Shown here one piece after another: positions 10,299 to 19,744 of a stretch of 64,000 bases of DNA. The translations under genes were made by a program, and so were the position numbers. Numbering within the stretch: the first letter of the stretch is position 1; each line of letters begins with the position of its first letter. This DNA comes from Thiopseudomonas denitrificans (GTDB taxonomy: Bacteria; Pseudomonadota; Gammaproteobacteria; Pseudomonadales; Pseudomonadaceae). The DNA is taken from contig NZ_LNJZ01000009.1 in the NCBI RefSeq assembly GCF_002866065.1, positions 510,813 to 574,812 on the forward strand, read 5' to 3'. A model generated the notes under the pieces. The model was not told where the DNA came from and did no database searches. It saw only the letters and a list, made by a program, of their open reading frames with translations.

Positions 10299-10883
10299 GT
10301 GAGCGCGGTCAAACTTATTGTCGGTCTGGGTAATCCGGGCCCGGAATATGCAAACACCCGCCATAACGCAGGGGCTCTTTTTGTCGAGCAGCTGGCAGAA
10401 CGCATGCGTTGCCCACTCAGCCCCGACAAGAAGTATTCTGGCCTGACCGGCAAATTCAGCCACCAGGGCCAGGATGTTCGCCTGCTGATCCCGACCACCT
10501 ACATGAACCGTAGCGGTCAGGCGGTGGGTGCGCTGGCCGGTTTTTTCCGCATTCAGCCAGCCGAAATCCTCGTCGCCCACGACGAGCTGGACATCCCCCC
10601 CGGCACCTGCAAACTCAAACAGGGCGGCGGCCATGGCGGTCACAACGGACTGCGTGACATCATTGCCAACCTGGGCAACCAGAACAACTTCCATCGTTTG
10701 CGCATCGGCATCGGCCACCCGGGCCACAGCAGCCAGGTCACCGGCTATGTACTGGGCCGCGCCCCGCGCAGCGAGCAACAATTGATCGATTCCACCATTG
10801 ATTTTGCCCTTGGCGTGTTGCCTGACATCCTGGAGGGTCAATTCTCCCGCGCAATGCAGCAGCTGCACAGCTTCAGGGCCTAA
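10299..10883 (+). CDS. pth: Peptidyl-tRNA hydrolase
   Basis: Releases tRNA from peptidyl-tRNAs that drop off the ribosome. The [17 protein letters not shown] stretch contains the catalytic histidine, and the substrate-binding motifs TYMNRSG and HDELDIPPG are intact. Length is 194 residues. The start is a GTG at 10299 with a clear AAGGAG (10285-10290). It lies 29 bases after rplY and 17 bases before ychF, consistent with one operon. Confidence 0.96.
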   Translation: MSAVKLIVGLGNPGPEYANTRHNAGALFVEQLAERMRCPLSPDKKYSGLTGKFSHQGQDVRLLIPTTYMNRSGQAVGALAGFFRIQPAEILVAHDELDIPPGTCKLKQGGGHGGHNGLRDIIANLGNQNNFHRLRIGIGHPGHSSQVTGYVLGRAPRSEQQLIDSTIDFALGVLPDILEGQFSRAMQQLHSFRA

Positions 10884-10900
10884 CCTGCAAGGTACCAACC

Positions 10901-12001
10901 ATGGGTTTTAATTGCGGTATCGTGGGCCTGCCCAACGTGGGCAAATCCACCCTGTTCAACGCCCTGACCAAGTCCGGCATTGCCGCCGAGAACTTCCCTT
11001 TCTGCACCATCGAGCCCAACAGCGGCGTGGTGCCGATGCCCGACCCGCGCCTCAATGCGCTGGCCGAAATCGTCAAGCCCGAACGGGTCTTGCCGACCAC
11101 CATGGAGTTCGTCGACATTGCCGGCCTGGTGGAAGGTGCTTCCAAGGGCGAAGGCCTGGGCAACCAGTTTCTGGCCAACATCCGCGAAACCGATGCCATC
11201 GCGCACGTCGTGCGCTGTTTCGATGACGAAAACATCATCCACGTGGCCAACAGCGTCGACCCCAAACGCGACATCGAGATCATCGACCTGGAACTGATCT
11301 TTGCCGACCTGGAAAGCGGCGAGAAGCAGCTGCAGCGCATTGCCCGTACCGCCAAGGGCGGCGACAAGGATGCCATCGCGCAAAAGGAGCTGCTGGAAAA
11401 GCTGCTGGCCCACTTTGAAGCCGGCAAGCCGGCGCGCTCGCTGATCAGGGACTGGAGCGCCGACGAGCAGAAAACCGTCAAGGGCTTTCACTTCCTGACC
11501 ACCAAGCCGGTGATGTACATCGCCAACGTGGCCGAGGACGGCTTCGAGAATAACCCCTACCTCGACGTGGTGCGCGAGATCGCCGCTGCCGAAGGCGCGG
11601 TGGTGGTACCCGTCTGCAACAAGATCGAGGCCGAACTGTCCGAGCTTGAGGACGGCGAGGAAAAGGACATGTTCCTGGAAGAGCTGGGCCTGGAAGAGCC
11701 CGGCCTGAACCGCGTGATCCGTGCCGGCTACGAGCTGCTCAACCTGCAGACCTACTTCACCGCCGGCGTCAAGGAAGTGCGCGCTTGGACCGTACGCATC
11801 GGTGCCACCGCACCACAGGCGGCGGCCGTGATCCACACCGACTTTGAAAAAGGCTTCATCCGCGCCGAAGTGGTTGCCTACGACGACTTCATCCAGTACA
11901 AGGGTGAAGCCGGTGCCAAGGAAGCCGGTAAATGGCGTCTGGAAGGCAAGGAATATATCGTCAAGGACGGCGACGTGATGCATTTCCGCTTCAACGTCTG
12001 A
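10901..12001 (+). CDS. ychF: Redox-regulated ATPase YchF (OLA1 family)
   Basis: Obg-related P-loop protein that prefers ATP and binds ribosomes; it is linked to stress and iron responses in enterobacteria. G1 GLPNVGKST, the G3 region [16 protein letters not shown] and the C-terminal TGS-domain region ([15 protein letters not shown]) are visible in 366 residues. It directly follows pth, the conserved pth-ychF pair. Confidence 0.96.
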   Translation: MGFNCGIVGLPNVGKSTLFNALTKSGIAAENFPFCTIEPNSGVVPMPDPRLNALAEIVKPERVLPTTMEFVDIAGLVEGASKGEGLGNQFLANIRETDAIAHVVRCFDDENIIHVANSVDPKRDIEIIDLELIFADLESGEKQLQRIARTAKGGDKDAIAQKELLEKLLAHFEAGKPARSLIRDWSADEQKTVKGFHFLTTKPVMYIANVAEDGFENNPYLDVVREIAAAEGAVVVPVCNKIEAELSELEDGEEKDMFLEELGLEEPGLNRVIRAGYELLNLQTYFTAGVKEVRAWTVRIGATAPQAAAVIHTDFEKGFIRAEVVAYDDFIQYKGEAGAKEAGKWRLEGKEYIVKDGDVMHFRFNV

Positions 12002-12033
12002 GTGCTGGAAACTCCAGCCGGAGCAAGCCCGTC

Positions 12034-12534
12034 ATGAAGAGAAGACTCAAGCAACTGCGTGAGCTGGACCGAATCGACCGGCAAATCCTGCGCGAACTCC
12101 AGGCGCAGGGCCGGCTGTCACTGACCGAGCTGGGCGAGCGTGTCGGCCTGTCCACCACGCCCTGCACCGAACGGGTGCGCCGGCTGGAAGAGGAAGGCAC
12201 CATCCTCGGCTATCACGCCCGTCTCAACCCGGCACGGATCGAGGCGGGCTTGCTGGTGTTTGTCGAGCTCAACCTGTCATACAAATCGGCCGACATTTTT
12301 GAGGAATTCCGCCGGGCGGCCCTGCAGCAACCACAAATACTCGAGTGCCACCTGGTCTCCGGTGACTTCGACTACCTGATCAAGGCCCGCATAGACGAGA
12401 TGTCCTCCTATCGCAAGCTGCTGGGCGACATTTTGCTCACCCTGCCCCACGTGCGCGAATCGAAAAGCTATATCGTCATGGAAGAAGTGAAGGAAAGCCT
12501 GGAAATCCCCGTCCCCAACCCTGGCACACCCTGA
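12034..12534 (+). CDS. Lrp/AsnC-family transcription regulator, probably controls dadA
   Basis: 166-residue feast/famine regulator: an N-terminal helix-turn-helix (LDRIDRQILRELQAQGRLSLTE, then GLSTTPCTERVRRLEEEG) and a C-terminal RAM ligand-binding domain. The start at 12034 has a GGAG 10 bases upstream; the longer open frame runs back into ychF and is not homologous. The gene is followed, after acpH, by dadA. In P. aeruginosa the Lrp-type protein DadR, encoded beside dadA, activates dadAX with alanine as effector. The same link is inferred here from context. Confidence 0.87.
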   Translation: MKRRLKQLRELDRIDRQILRELQAQGRLSLTELGERVGLSTTPCTERVRRLEEEGTILGYHARLNPARIEAGLLVFVELNLSYKSADIFEEFRRAALQQPQILECHLVSGDFDYLIKARIDEMSSYRKLLGDILLTLPHVRESKSYIVMEEVKESLEIPVPNPGTP

Positions 12535-12566
12535 GTACATCTGCCGTCATACACCATCCAGTGCTC

Positions 12567-13160
12567 TCACGACGGCATCGACAGGCTGCTGTCCTGCGCA
12601 AACTCGATGACTTGCGGCATAAAGGCCAGAAAGTCCGCCTCGAACCCCTCATAATCCCTTTCCAGCTCGCACGCCGACCCGGCCAGCGCGTTACCCGGCC
12701 GCAAACGACGGGCCATGTTGTTGAGCGCCAGGTGCATGCTGGCCAGCTCGCTGTAACTGCCGAGCCAGTCTTCTTGTGCCATGCGCATCAATACGGGCCG
12801 GGCACGCTCCGGCATCAGTGCCTGCTGTGCCCTTAGCGCCCGGTACATCCGCGCGGTGAACATATCCAGCGGCTGTTCGCTGAAACGCGACCAGTTCTTT
12901 GCCAGCAGATGGTCGTAGAACATGTCCACCATGATGCCGGCATAGCGCCGCCGTAACGGACTGACCCGCTCCCTGCTGCGCTCCACCAGCGCATGCCGGT
13001 CGGTAAAGCCGTCAATCTGGCGATGCAGCCAGATACCCTGCCGAACCTGCCCGGGCAGCTCGGTGGAAGCGAGCGGCCCCTTGACGAAGTCACCCAGCAG
13101 GCTGCCCAATGCCAGCTGCGGCTCGCTCGGCCCCAGCAACAGATGAGCCAGAAAATTCAT
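12567..13160 (-). CDS. acpH: Acyl carrier protein phosphodiesterase (AcpH)
   Basis: The 197-residue protein begins MNFLAHLLLG and has the GSLLGDFVKG and YAGIMVDMFYDHLLAKNW motifs of the ACP phosphodiesterase family (HD-like, metal dependent), which removes 4'-phosphopantetheine from holo-ACP. The open frame extends to 13358, but only the ATG at 13160, with a GGAG a few bases upstream, gives the family N-terminus. It points toward the lrp-type gene and diverges from dadA. Its physiological role in bacteria is still uncertain. Confidence 0.88.
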   Translation of the reverse strand: MNFLAHLLLGPSEPQLALGSLLGDFVKGPLASTELPGQVRQGIWLHRQIDGFTDRHALVERSRERVSPLRRRYAGIMVDMFYDHLLAKNWSRFSEQPLDMFTARMYRALRAQQALMPERARPVLMRMAQEDWLGSYSELASMHLALNNMARRLRPGNALAGSACELERDYEGFEADFLAFMPQVIEFAQDSSLSMPS

Positions 13161-13578
13161 GCCTCTACTCCTTGCCTGACAGGCGCTTGTCAGCTGCTGC
13201 CGTGGCTGCCGGTATCTTTTCCCGGACACAGCCTGTTTACACCATGCACCATCACCCGCCCTGTCGGCGACCATGCATGCACCATACCATCTGCAACCGG
13301 CAAAGTGGGCAGCCGTCTTGCTACGGCCTGCTTTCCGCTCCGGTGCCGGCTCTGGCACAACCGGCCAAAAACCGGCCCGTCCAGGCAGCGACAGCGCCGT
13401 TACACCCTTTGATCACAACTGGCATTTATCGTCATTCATAGTGACTTCAACCATACTTAAGGCGAATTGAACAGCAATTAGACCCAAAACCAGGCTTCAT
13501 TTCAGTGATTTTTTCTATTGCGATTCTCATATAATCCGCCCGAAGATGCATGCCCGATACGGGCAAGGAGATAGCAAA
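13161..13578. promoter_or_regulatory. acpH-dadA divergent regulatory region
   Basis: 418 bases with no convincing gene. The right part is AT-rich and holds a perfect TATAAT at 13530-13535 about 45 bases upstream of dadA; no good -35 hexamer lies 16-18 bases before it, which fits an activator-dependent promoter such as an Lrp/DadR target. The AT-rich run at 13436-13520 is where regulator sites would be expected, but I could not define individual boxes. The left half is GC-rich and featureless. Confidence 0.55.
13551..13570 (+). promoter_or_regulatory. Leader hairpin abutting the dadA ribosome-binding site
   Basis: TGCCCG (13551-13556) and CGGGCA (13560-13565) form a six-base perfect stem with an ATA loop. 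The strong Shine-Dalgarno AAGGAG follows, its first A being the last base of the stem. The structure may tune translation start. The pairing is seen directly; the effect is inference. Confidence 0.45.
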
Positions 13579-14847
13579 ATGCACGTTCTGGTTCTGGGCA
13601 ACGGGGTGATCGGCACCACCAGCGCCTATTATCTGGCCCGTCAGGGCTTCAAGGTCACGGTGGTTGACCGCCAGGGCGATGTCGCCCAGGAAACCAGCTT
13701 TGCCAATGCCGGGCAGATCTCGCCCGGCTATGCTTCACCCTGGGCCGCTCCCGGCGTACCGCTCAAGGCCATCAAGTGGATGCTGCAAAAACATGCCCCG
13801 CTGAGTGTGCGGCCAACCGCCGACATCAATCAGTACCTGTTCATGGCGCAAATGTTGCGCAATTGCACCGCTGCCCGCTACAAGGTCAACAAGGAGCGCA
13901 TGGTGCGGCTGTCCGAATACAGTCGCGACTGCATGGACGAGTTGCGTGCGGAAACCGGTATCCAGTATGAGGGCCGTCAGCGTGGCACCACCCAGCTGTT
14001 TCGCACCCAGGCCCAGCTGGATGGCGCGGCCAAGGACATGGCCGTACTGGAAGAAATGGGCGTGCCCTATCAGCTGCTCGACCGTAACGGGCTGGCCGAA
14101 GCCGAACCGGCGCTGGCCAGGGTCGCACACAAGCTGACCGGCGGCCTGCGCCTGCCCAACGACCAGACCGGCGACTGCCTGCTGTTCACCAGGGAAATCG
14201 CCCGCATGGCCCGTGAGCTGGGTGTCGAATTCCGCTTCAACCAGACCATCGAGCGCCTGGAATACGACGGTGACCGCATCAGCGGCGTCTGGATCAACGG
14301 CACGCTGGAAACCGCCGACCACTACGTACTGGCGCTGGGCAGCTACAGCCGGCAGATGCTTGCTCCGCTCGGTATCAGGGCACCGATCTACCCGCTCAAG
14401 GGCTATTCGATCACCGTCCCGATTATCAACCCGGACATGGCACCGGTATCCACCATGCTCGACGAGACCTACAAGGTGGCCGTGACCCGTTTCGACCAGC
14501 GCATCCGTGTCGGCGGCATGGCCGAAATTCGCGGTTACGACCTGAAAATCAATCCGGCCAAGGGCGACACCCTGCGCATGATCGTGCAGGACCTGTTTCC
14601 GGATGCCGCCGATACCACCACCATCGACCTCTGGACCGGCCTGCGGCCGGCCACCCCGGACGGTACCCCGATCGTTGGCCCGACCCGTTACCGCAACCTG
14701 TTCCTGAACACAGGCCACGGCACCCTGGGCTGGACCATGGCCTGCGGCTCCGGCCGCCTGCTGGCTGACCTGCTGGCAAAAAAGCAACCCCGGATCAGCA
14801 CACGTGGTCTGGCCATTTCCCGCTATAACTCCGGGCCACAAGAATAA
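13579..14847 (+). CDS. dadA: D-amino acid dehydrogenase small subunit
   Basis: Membrane-associated FAD enzyme that oxidises D-amino acids, mainly D-alanine, to keto acids in alanine catabolism. The N-terminal FAD-binding dinucleotide fold [21 protein letters not shown], the [21 protein letters not shown] segment and the C-terminal [17 protein letters not shown] motif are all present in 422 residues. The start has AAGGAG 8 bases upstream. The usual partner dadX (alanine racemase) is not next to it; a YkvI-type membrane protein follows instead. Confidence 0.95.
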   Translation: MHVLVLGNGVIGTTSAYYLARQGFKVTVVDRQGDVAQETSFANAGQISPGYASPWAAPGVPLKAIKWMLQKHAPLSVRPTADINQYLFMAQMLRNCTAARYKVNKERMVRLSEYSRDCMDELRAETGIQYEGRQRGTTQLFRTQAQLDGAAKDMAVLEEMGVPYQLLDRNGLAEAEPALARVAHKLTGGLRLPNDQTGDCLLFTREIARMARELGVEFRFNQTIERLEYDGDRISGVWINGTLETADHYVLALGSYSRQMLAPLGIRAPIYPLKGYSITVPIINPDMAPVSTMLDETYKVAVTRFDQRIRVGGMAEIRGYDLKINPAKGDTLRMIVQDLFPDAADTTTIDLWTGLRPATPDGTPIVGPTRYRNLFLNTGHGTLGWTMACGSGRLLADLLAKKQPRISTRGLAISRYNSGPQE

Positions 14848-14889
14848 GGGAGCAGGGGCTGTGCATTTGATAAATGCACCACCGCTCCC
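14848..14889 (+). terminator. Nested hairpin after dadA
   Basis: GGGAGC/GCTCCC outer arms (14848-14853, 14884-14889) enclose a seven-base inner stem TGCATTT/AAATGCA. Only a weak CCCCTTTTC run follows, so termination is likely partial and the downstream membrane-protein gene may be read through. Confidence 0.5.
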
Positions 14890-14941
14890 CGGCCCCTTTT
14901 CATGCAATATTCATGACAACAACAAGACGAGAAACAGAACA

Positions 14942-16024
14942 ATGAATAAACACTCCTGGCAAATCGCACTGGCTTACATGTCGGTGGTCATCGGTGGCGG
15001 TTTTGCCTCCGGCAACGAAGTCCTGCAGTTTTTTACCGGCTACGGGCTGGCCGGAATTGCCGGATCGGTCGTCTCGGCCCTGCTGTTTGCCTTTCTTGGC
15101 ATGCACATTGCCCGCATCAGCTCGATCATGCAGGCTGACTCGCACAAGCAGGTGTTGTACAGCCTGTTCGGCCGCCAGGCCGGCCTGATCGTGGACGTGG
15201 TGTTATCGTTCTTTCTGTATGGCGTTGGCGTGGCCATGCTGGCCGGTGCCGGCTCGACGCTGGCACAACAGTTCGGTCTGGCACCACTGGCCGGTTCGGT
15301 GCTGATGACACTGCTGGTGATCGGCACCCTGTGCCTTAACGTGCGCGGCATCATCAACCTGATCAGCGCGGTCATGCCGTTCCTGCTGGTGATGATTCTG
15401 GCCATCACCATCTACTCCATCTACACCAGCACCGGCAGCCAGGGCGAACTGAACCAGGCGGCCGAACAGGTACAGGTGATCACCTTCCTTGGTGCCGACG
15501 TGCCCAACTGGGCGCTCAGCGGACTGCTGTATGCCTCCTTCAACATTGCCGTTGGCTTCCCGATGCTGGCAGTGATCGGCGGCCTGACCAAGTCACACAA
15601 GTCGGCGGCGCTGGGCGGCACTGTCGGTGGTCTGGGGCTGGGTCTGCTGATCATCATCCTCAACGTCGGCCTGTTCGCCAACATGGACAAGCTGCTGAAC
15701 ATCGAGATCCCCACCCTGGTGCTGGCACAGGCCATCCACCCGTGGCTGGCGATCATGATGTCACTGGCACTGATCTGCATGATCTACAGCACCGCGGTCG
15801 GCATGTTCTTTGCCTTTAGCGCCCGCTTCGCCGCCCCGGAAACGCGTAATTTCAAGCTGCTGAGCGCCGTATTTGCCGTCGTCGGCCTGGGTCTGAGCCA
15901 GGTCGGTTTCACCAAGCTGGTAGGCACCGTCTACCCCATGCTGGGTGTGGTCGGACTGGTCCTGATCGTTGCCATCGGCGTGAGCTGGATGCGTACCCGC
16001 AAGCAGAACTCCACCAGCGAATAA
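14942..16024 (+). CDS. YkvI-family membrane protein, probable transporter
   Basis: 360 residues with about ten hydrophobic segments. The N-terminus (YMSVVIGGGFASGNEVLQFF) has the broken first helix with a GGGFASG motif seen in LeuT/APC-fold carriers. It resembles the uncharacterised YkvI family. No substrate is known. Position directly after dadA and near the Lrp-type regulator suggests an amino-acid substrate, possibly alanine, but that is inference from context only. The start at 14942 gives a natural short N-terminus; the ribosome-binding site is weak. Confidence 0.75.
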   Translation: MNKHSWQIALAYMSVVIGGGFASGNEVLQFFTGYGLAGIAGSVVSALLFAFLGMHIARISSIMQADSHKQVLYSLFGRQAGLIVDVVLSFFLYGVGVAMLAGAGSTLAQQFGLAPLAGSVLMTLLVIGTLCLNVRGIINLISAVMPFLLVMILAITIYSIYTSTGSQGELNQAAEQVQVITFLGADVPNWALSGLLYASFNIAVGFPMLAVIGGLTKSHKSAALGGTVGGLGLGLLIIILNVGLFANMDKLLNIEIPTLVLAQAIHPWLAIMMSLALICMIYSTAVGMFFAFSARFAAPETRNFKLLSAVFAVVGLGLSQVGFTKLVGTVYPMLGVVGLVLIVAIGVSWMRTRKQNSTSE

Positions 16025-16034
16025 CCCCCTGCCC

Positions 16035-16071
16035 TTTCCTGGTACCGGACAGCCTCCGGTTATCAGGAAAA
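16035..16071. terminator. Bidirectional hairpin between convergent genes
   Basis: TTTCCTG (16035-16041) pairs with CAGGAAA (16064-16070), with CCGG/CCGG inside. It lies between the ends of the ykvI-type gene and fbpC, which converge, and can serve both. Confidence 0.6.
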
Positions 16072-16118
16072 CACTCGCTCCGCCAACAGGAGCTGCGCAT
16101 GCCTGGCCGGAGTGCCGG

Positions 16119-16904
16119 CTACGCCGAAGCGCTGCGCACCAGTGCCTGGGCTCGCTGGCTCAGCAACGCCTCGCGCCGGACAAAATCAGCAACAAAGTCA
16201 TTGGCCGGCTGCTCGTGCAGCTGCAACGGCGTACCCCACTGCACGATCTGCCCCTGCTGCATGACACCGATACGGTCGGCAATGGCAAAGGCCTCGGCCT
16301 GATTGTGGGTGACCAGAATGGCGGTCAGCCCGGCCTGCTTCAGGATATCCCGCACCTCGAATGCCAGCCGTTCGCGGGTATCCACATCCAGGTTGGAAAA
16401 CGGCTCGTCCAGCAGCAGCAATGAAGGGCTGGGGGCCAGCGCCCGGGCCAGCGCCACCCGCTGCTGCTGCCCACCGGACAGCTCGTGCGGATAACGCTTG
16501 CGCTCGGCCGGCAACCCAACCAGCTCCAGCATCTCGTCCACACGCGCAGCGCGCTCCTGTTTGTTCCAGCGGCGCAAACCAAAGCCGATATTTTTCTCCA
16601 CGGTCAGGTGCGGAAACAGCGCATAGTCCTGGAACATCATGCCGACCCCGCGCTGTTCCGGCGCGATCTGCTGCGAGTCGCCGGACAGCTCCCGCCCAGC
16701 CAGCCGGATCGTGCCACTTTGTAGCGGCTCGAAACCGGCAATGGCACGCAGGATGGTGGTCTTGCCACAACCGGACGCACCCAGCAAACAGCCGATTTCG
16801 CCCTGCTCCAGTTGCAGGTCCAGCCGGTTGACGACACACAGCGACTCGCCGGGACAGGGATACACCACCGAAATATCGCGCAGTTCAAGAAAGGGTTGCT
16901 TCAT
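16119..16904 (-). CDS. fbpC: Ferric iron ABC transporter ATP-binding protein
   Basis: ATPase of an Fe3+ importer. Walker A GASGCGKTT, Q-loop MMFQDYALFPH, signature LSGGQQQRVALARAL, Walker B LLLLDEPFSNLD and the switch histidine in VTHNQAEA are all present. At 261 residues it lacks the roughly 90-residue C-terminal regulatory domain of classical FbpC (about 350 residues). It ends the fbpA-fbpB-fbpC set and starts 12 bases after fbpB. Confidence 0.88.
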   Translation of the reverse strand: MKQPFLELRDISVVYPCPGESLCVVNRLDLQLEQGEIGCLLGASGCGKTTILRAIAGFEPLQSGTIRLAGRELSGDSQQIAPEQRGVGMMFQDYALFPHLTVEKNIGFGLRRWNKQERAARVDEMLELVGLPAERKRYPHELSGGQQQRVALARALAPSPSLLLLDEPFSNLDVDTRERLAFEVRDILKQAGLTAILVTHNQAEAFAIADRIGVMQQGQIVQWGTPLQLHEQPANDFVADFVRREALLSQRAQALVRSASA

Positions 16905-16915
16905 CCGGATAACCT

Positions 16916-18568
16916 TTACGACTGGCGGGCGAATTGCGCCCGCGCCAGCAGGATCACCGGCAACAGGCCGGCGACGACAATGGCCAGGGCGGCAATGGCC
17001 CCTTCTTCATAGGTGCCCCGTGCCGCCTCGGCATACAGCCAGGTGGCCAGGGTTTCAAAATTCATCGGCCGCAGCAGCAGGGTCGCCGGCAGCTCTTTCA
17101 TGGTATCGACAAAAATCAGCAGCGCCGCCGCACCCAGCGCCGGCCGCAATAGCGGCAGGTGTACGCGCCGCAGCGTACCGCCGGGGGTTTCGCCAAGCAG
17201 CCGCGCCGCCTGCTCCACCGATAGCGGAATACGTGCCAGCCCGGCTTCCAGGCTGCCGACACCAATCGCCAGAAAGCGGATGCAGTAGGCAGTCACCAGC
17301 GCCGTGGTCGAGCCCATCAACAGCAGCTGCGGCGCGCGTTCGACAAACAACGCCACGACCTGCTCCAGCAGGGTATCGAACCAGACAAAGGGCAACAGCA
17401 GGCCCAGCGCCAGCACCGTGCCGGGAATGGCATAGCCCAGCGAAGCCAGCTTGAACAGTTTCTGCCAGCGCTGGCGCTCACTGCTACGGGCGCTGCGACT
17501 GGCCCAGGCCACCACCAGCGCCAGCACCAGCGTTGCTGCCGTGGTTACCAGTGCTATGTACAGCGTACTCCAGGCACTGGCCAGCAGCTGTTGCGACACC
17601 GCGCCGGTCAGGTGCAGGTATTTATAGCTTTCCGCCAGCAGATACAGCGCCGGCGCAACAAAGCCGAGCAGCACCGGTAGCCAGCCAAGCACCATGGCAA
17701 CCAGCGCCGCCGCTCCGGTCAGCTGCTGCGGCTGCATGCTGCGCGAACGCTGGTTCTGGCTATAGCCCTGACGGCGGCGGCCATAACGCTCCAGCATGAT
17801 CAGTGCCACCACCAGCACCAGCATCGACAGCGCGATCTGCGCCGCACCAGCCAGATCGGAGCGGGTCACCCAGGTGGTATAGATGGAAACGGTCAGGGTC
17901 TGCACCCCGAGAAACTCTGAAGCGCCAATGTCATTGAGCGTCTCCAGCAATGCCAGGCTCAGGCCCACGGCAATCGCCGGCCGCGCCATCGGCAAGGCCA
18001 CACGGAAAAACACCGTGCGCCGGGTGGCACCGAGAATACGGCCGGCCTCCAGCAGGCTGGCCGACTGGGTGGCAAACATGGCCCTTGTACTCAGGTAAAC
18101 ATAGGGATAGAGCACCAGCCCCAGCAGCATGATCGCCCCGCCAAGCGAGCGCACATCCGGCAGGCGGAACTGACGCGGACTGGTATAGCCCAGCACATCC
18201 CGTATCACGCCCTGTACCGGCCCCAGCGGGTGCAGGATGTCCTGGTAGGCAAAGGCGACAATGTAAGTCGGCACCGCCAGGGGCAACAGCAGCGCCCAGT
18301 TCAGTACGCCTCGGGTCGGAAAGCTGTAGGCGGTCATCAGCCAGGCACTGCCCACGCCAAGCAGAGCAGTTACAGTTCCCACCCCCAACAGCAACAGCAG
18401 GGTGTTGCGCATGGCATTAGGCAGCACATAGTCCAGCAGGTGCTGCCAGTGGCCGGTCGAGCCTTGCAGCGCATGGGCAGCCAGCGTCAGCACCGGGGCC
18501 AGCACCGCCAGCGTGATGCAGGCAGCGGCCAGCAACCAGAAGCGGCCAATATGCGTGGTCGAACCCAT
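16916..18568 (-). CDS. fbpB: Ferric iron ABC transporter permease (fused double unit)
   Basis: 550-residue inner-membrane protein with about twelve hydrophobic segments, made of two homologous permease halves. Each half carries an EAA-type cytoplasmic loop: EAGRILGATRRTVFFRVALP near residue 195 and EQAARLLGETPGGTLRRVHLP near residue 460. This fused form is typical of the FbpB/SfuB/HitB Fe3+ permeases. A strong terminator separates it from fbpA upstream. Confidence 0.9.
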   Translation of the reverse strand: MGSTTHIGRFWLLAAACITLAVLAPVLTLAAHALQGSTGHWQHLLDYVLPNAMRNTLLLLLGVGTVTALLGVGSAWLMTAYSFPTRGVLNWALLLPLAVPTYIVAFAYQDILHPLGPVQGVIRDVLGYTSPRQFRLPDVRSLGGAIMLLGLVLYPYVYLSTRAMFATQSASLLEAGRILGATRRTVFFRVALPMARPAIAVGLSLALLETLNDIGASEFLGVQTLTVSIYTTWVTRSDLAGAAQIALSMLVLVVALIMLERYGRRRQGYSQNQRSRSMQPQQLTGAAALVAMVLGWLPVLLGFVAPALYLLAESYKYLHLTGAVSQQLLASAWSTLYIALVTTAATLVLALVVAWASRSARSSERQRWQKLFKLASLGYAIPGTVLALGLLLPFVWFDTLLEQVVALFVERAPQLLLMGSTTALVTAYCIRFLAIGVGSLEAGLARIPLSVEQAARLLGETPGGTLRRVHLPLLRPALGAAALLIFVDTMKELPATLLLRPMNFETLATWLYAEAARGTYEEGAIAALAIVVAGLLPVILLARAQFARQS

Positions 18569-18586
18569 GAAAAAATATTACCTGTG

Positions 18587-18624
18587 AAAAACACAATCGC
18601 CCGGCAACGCATCCGGGCGATTGT
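18587..18624 (-). terminator. Terminator between fbpA and fbpB
   Basis: Perfect 12-base arms ACAATCGCCCGG and CCGGGCGATTGT (18593-18604 and 18613-18624) with an 8-base loop. Read leftward, the hairpin ends in GTTTTT. It would let most transcripts stop after fbpA, giving more binding protein than permease and ATPase. Confidence 0.88.
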
Positions 18625-18650
18625 AGAGCCAAACGGGCAAAGCGGTGACT

Positions 18651-19694
18651 TTAGTGGTCAAACCCGACCTTGTCCACCAGTTCACTGGCCTGCTTGCGAT
18701 GTTTGGCAATTTCGGTCAGCGGCAGGGAGTCAACCTTCAGCTCGCCAAAACTGGCCACCACCGGGTCCAGCTCGACACCGGCCTTGACCGGATATTCGTA
18801 GTTGGCCTTGGCGTACAGGCTTTGCGCTTGATCAGACACCAGGTATTCCAGCAGCTGGACGGCGCTGGCCTTGTTGGGTGCATGCTGGGCCAGTGCCGCA
18901 CCGGAGATATTCACATGAGTGCCGTCACCCTTGGCAAAGGTCGGACGCACCACACGGATGGCTTCGCCCCAGGCATGGTCGTCACTGCCCGGCTCGGCAT
19001 TCTTCATGCGGCCCACATAGTAGGCGTTGGCGATGCCCACATCGCAGATGCCGCCAAGAATGTCACGCGCCACATCACGATCACCACCGGTCGCCTTGCG
19101 GCCAAGGTTGGCCTTGACGTCACGCAGCCACTGCTCGGTTGCCTCGGCACCGTTATGGGCAATCATGGCGGCAATCATCGCCGTATTGTACGGGTGCTGA
19201 CCGGAGCGGATGCAGACCTTGTTCTTCCACTTGGCATCGGCGAAGTCTTCATAGTTCAGCGCGGTGACATCGTCAATTTCCTTGGCCACATAGGCGACAC
19301 GGTCACGCATCGACAGGGCAAACCACTGATTGTCCGCACCGCGCAGATTGGCCGGAATCGCCTCCTGCAGTGCGGCCGACTCGACCGGCTGGGTGATACC
19401 GGCCTCGACCAGATCCAGCAGGTTGCCGATGTCCACGGTCATCAGCAGGTCGGCCGGCGAACGTGCGCCCTCGGCCTTGACCCGCTCGATCAGGCCATCC
19501 TTGACGAACACCGTGTTGACCTTGATCTCGGTCTCGGCGGTAAAGGCATCCAGCAGCGGGATGATCAGCCCCGGTTCACGGGTGGTGTACAGATTGACCT
19601 CGGCGCTGGCCGCAGTACCTGCAGCAAGGCTGCCCACAGCCAGGGCCAGACCGCCCAGCAGGGCACGAAAAGTTGATGCGGAAGGACGACGCAT
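18651..19694 (-). CDS. fbpA: Periplasmic ferric iron-binding protein
   Basis: 347-residue substrate-binding protein with a signal peptide cleaved after TAASA near residue 31. The mature start EVNLYTTREPGLI and the ADLLMTVDIGNL, GICDVGIANAYYVG and HVNISGAALAQHAPN stretches are those of the FbpA/FutA iron-binding group. The tandem tyrosines in IANAYYVGR match the iron-ligand tyrosine pair of the family. First gene of the leftward iron importer; a candidate Fur box lies just upstream. Confidence 0.92.
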   Translation of the reverse strand: MRRPSASTFRALLGGLALAVGSLAAGTAASAEVNLYTTREPGLIIPLLDAFTAETEIKVNTVFVKDGLIERVKAEGARSPADLLMTVDIGNLLDLVEAGITQPVESAALQEAIPANLRGADNQWFALSMRDRVAYVAKEIDDVTALNYEDFADAKWKNKVCIRSGQHPYNTAMIAAMIAHNGAEATEQWLRDVKANLGRKATGGDRDVARDILGGICDVGIANAYYVGRMKNAEPGSDDHAWGEAIRVVRPTFAKGDGTHVNISGAALAQHAPNKASAVQLLEYLVSDQAQSLYAKANYEYPVKAGVELDPVVASFGELKVDSLPLTEIAKHRKQASELVDKVGFDH

Positions 19695-19727
19695 GGGAAT
19701 GCTCCAGTGGTGATTTGAGTAGCGATC

Positions 19728-19744
19728 AAATGAGAACTGTTACC
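19728..19744. promoter_or_regulatory. Candidate Fur box upstream of fbpA
   Basis: AAATGAGAACTGTTACC resembles the classical AATGAGAATCATTATC Fur operator: the left half is exact up to GAGAA and the right half is degenerate. It lies about 35 bases before the fbpA start, where an iron operator is expected. The rest of 19745-19984 is AT-rich and must contain the defence-operon promoter, but I could not identify convincing hexamers. Confidence 0.4.
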
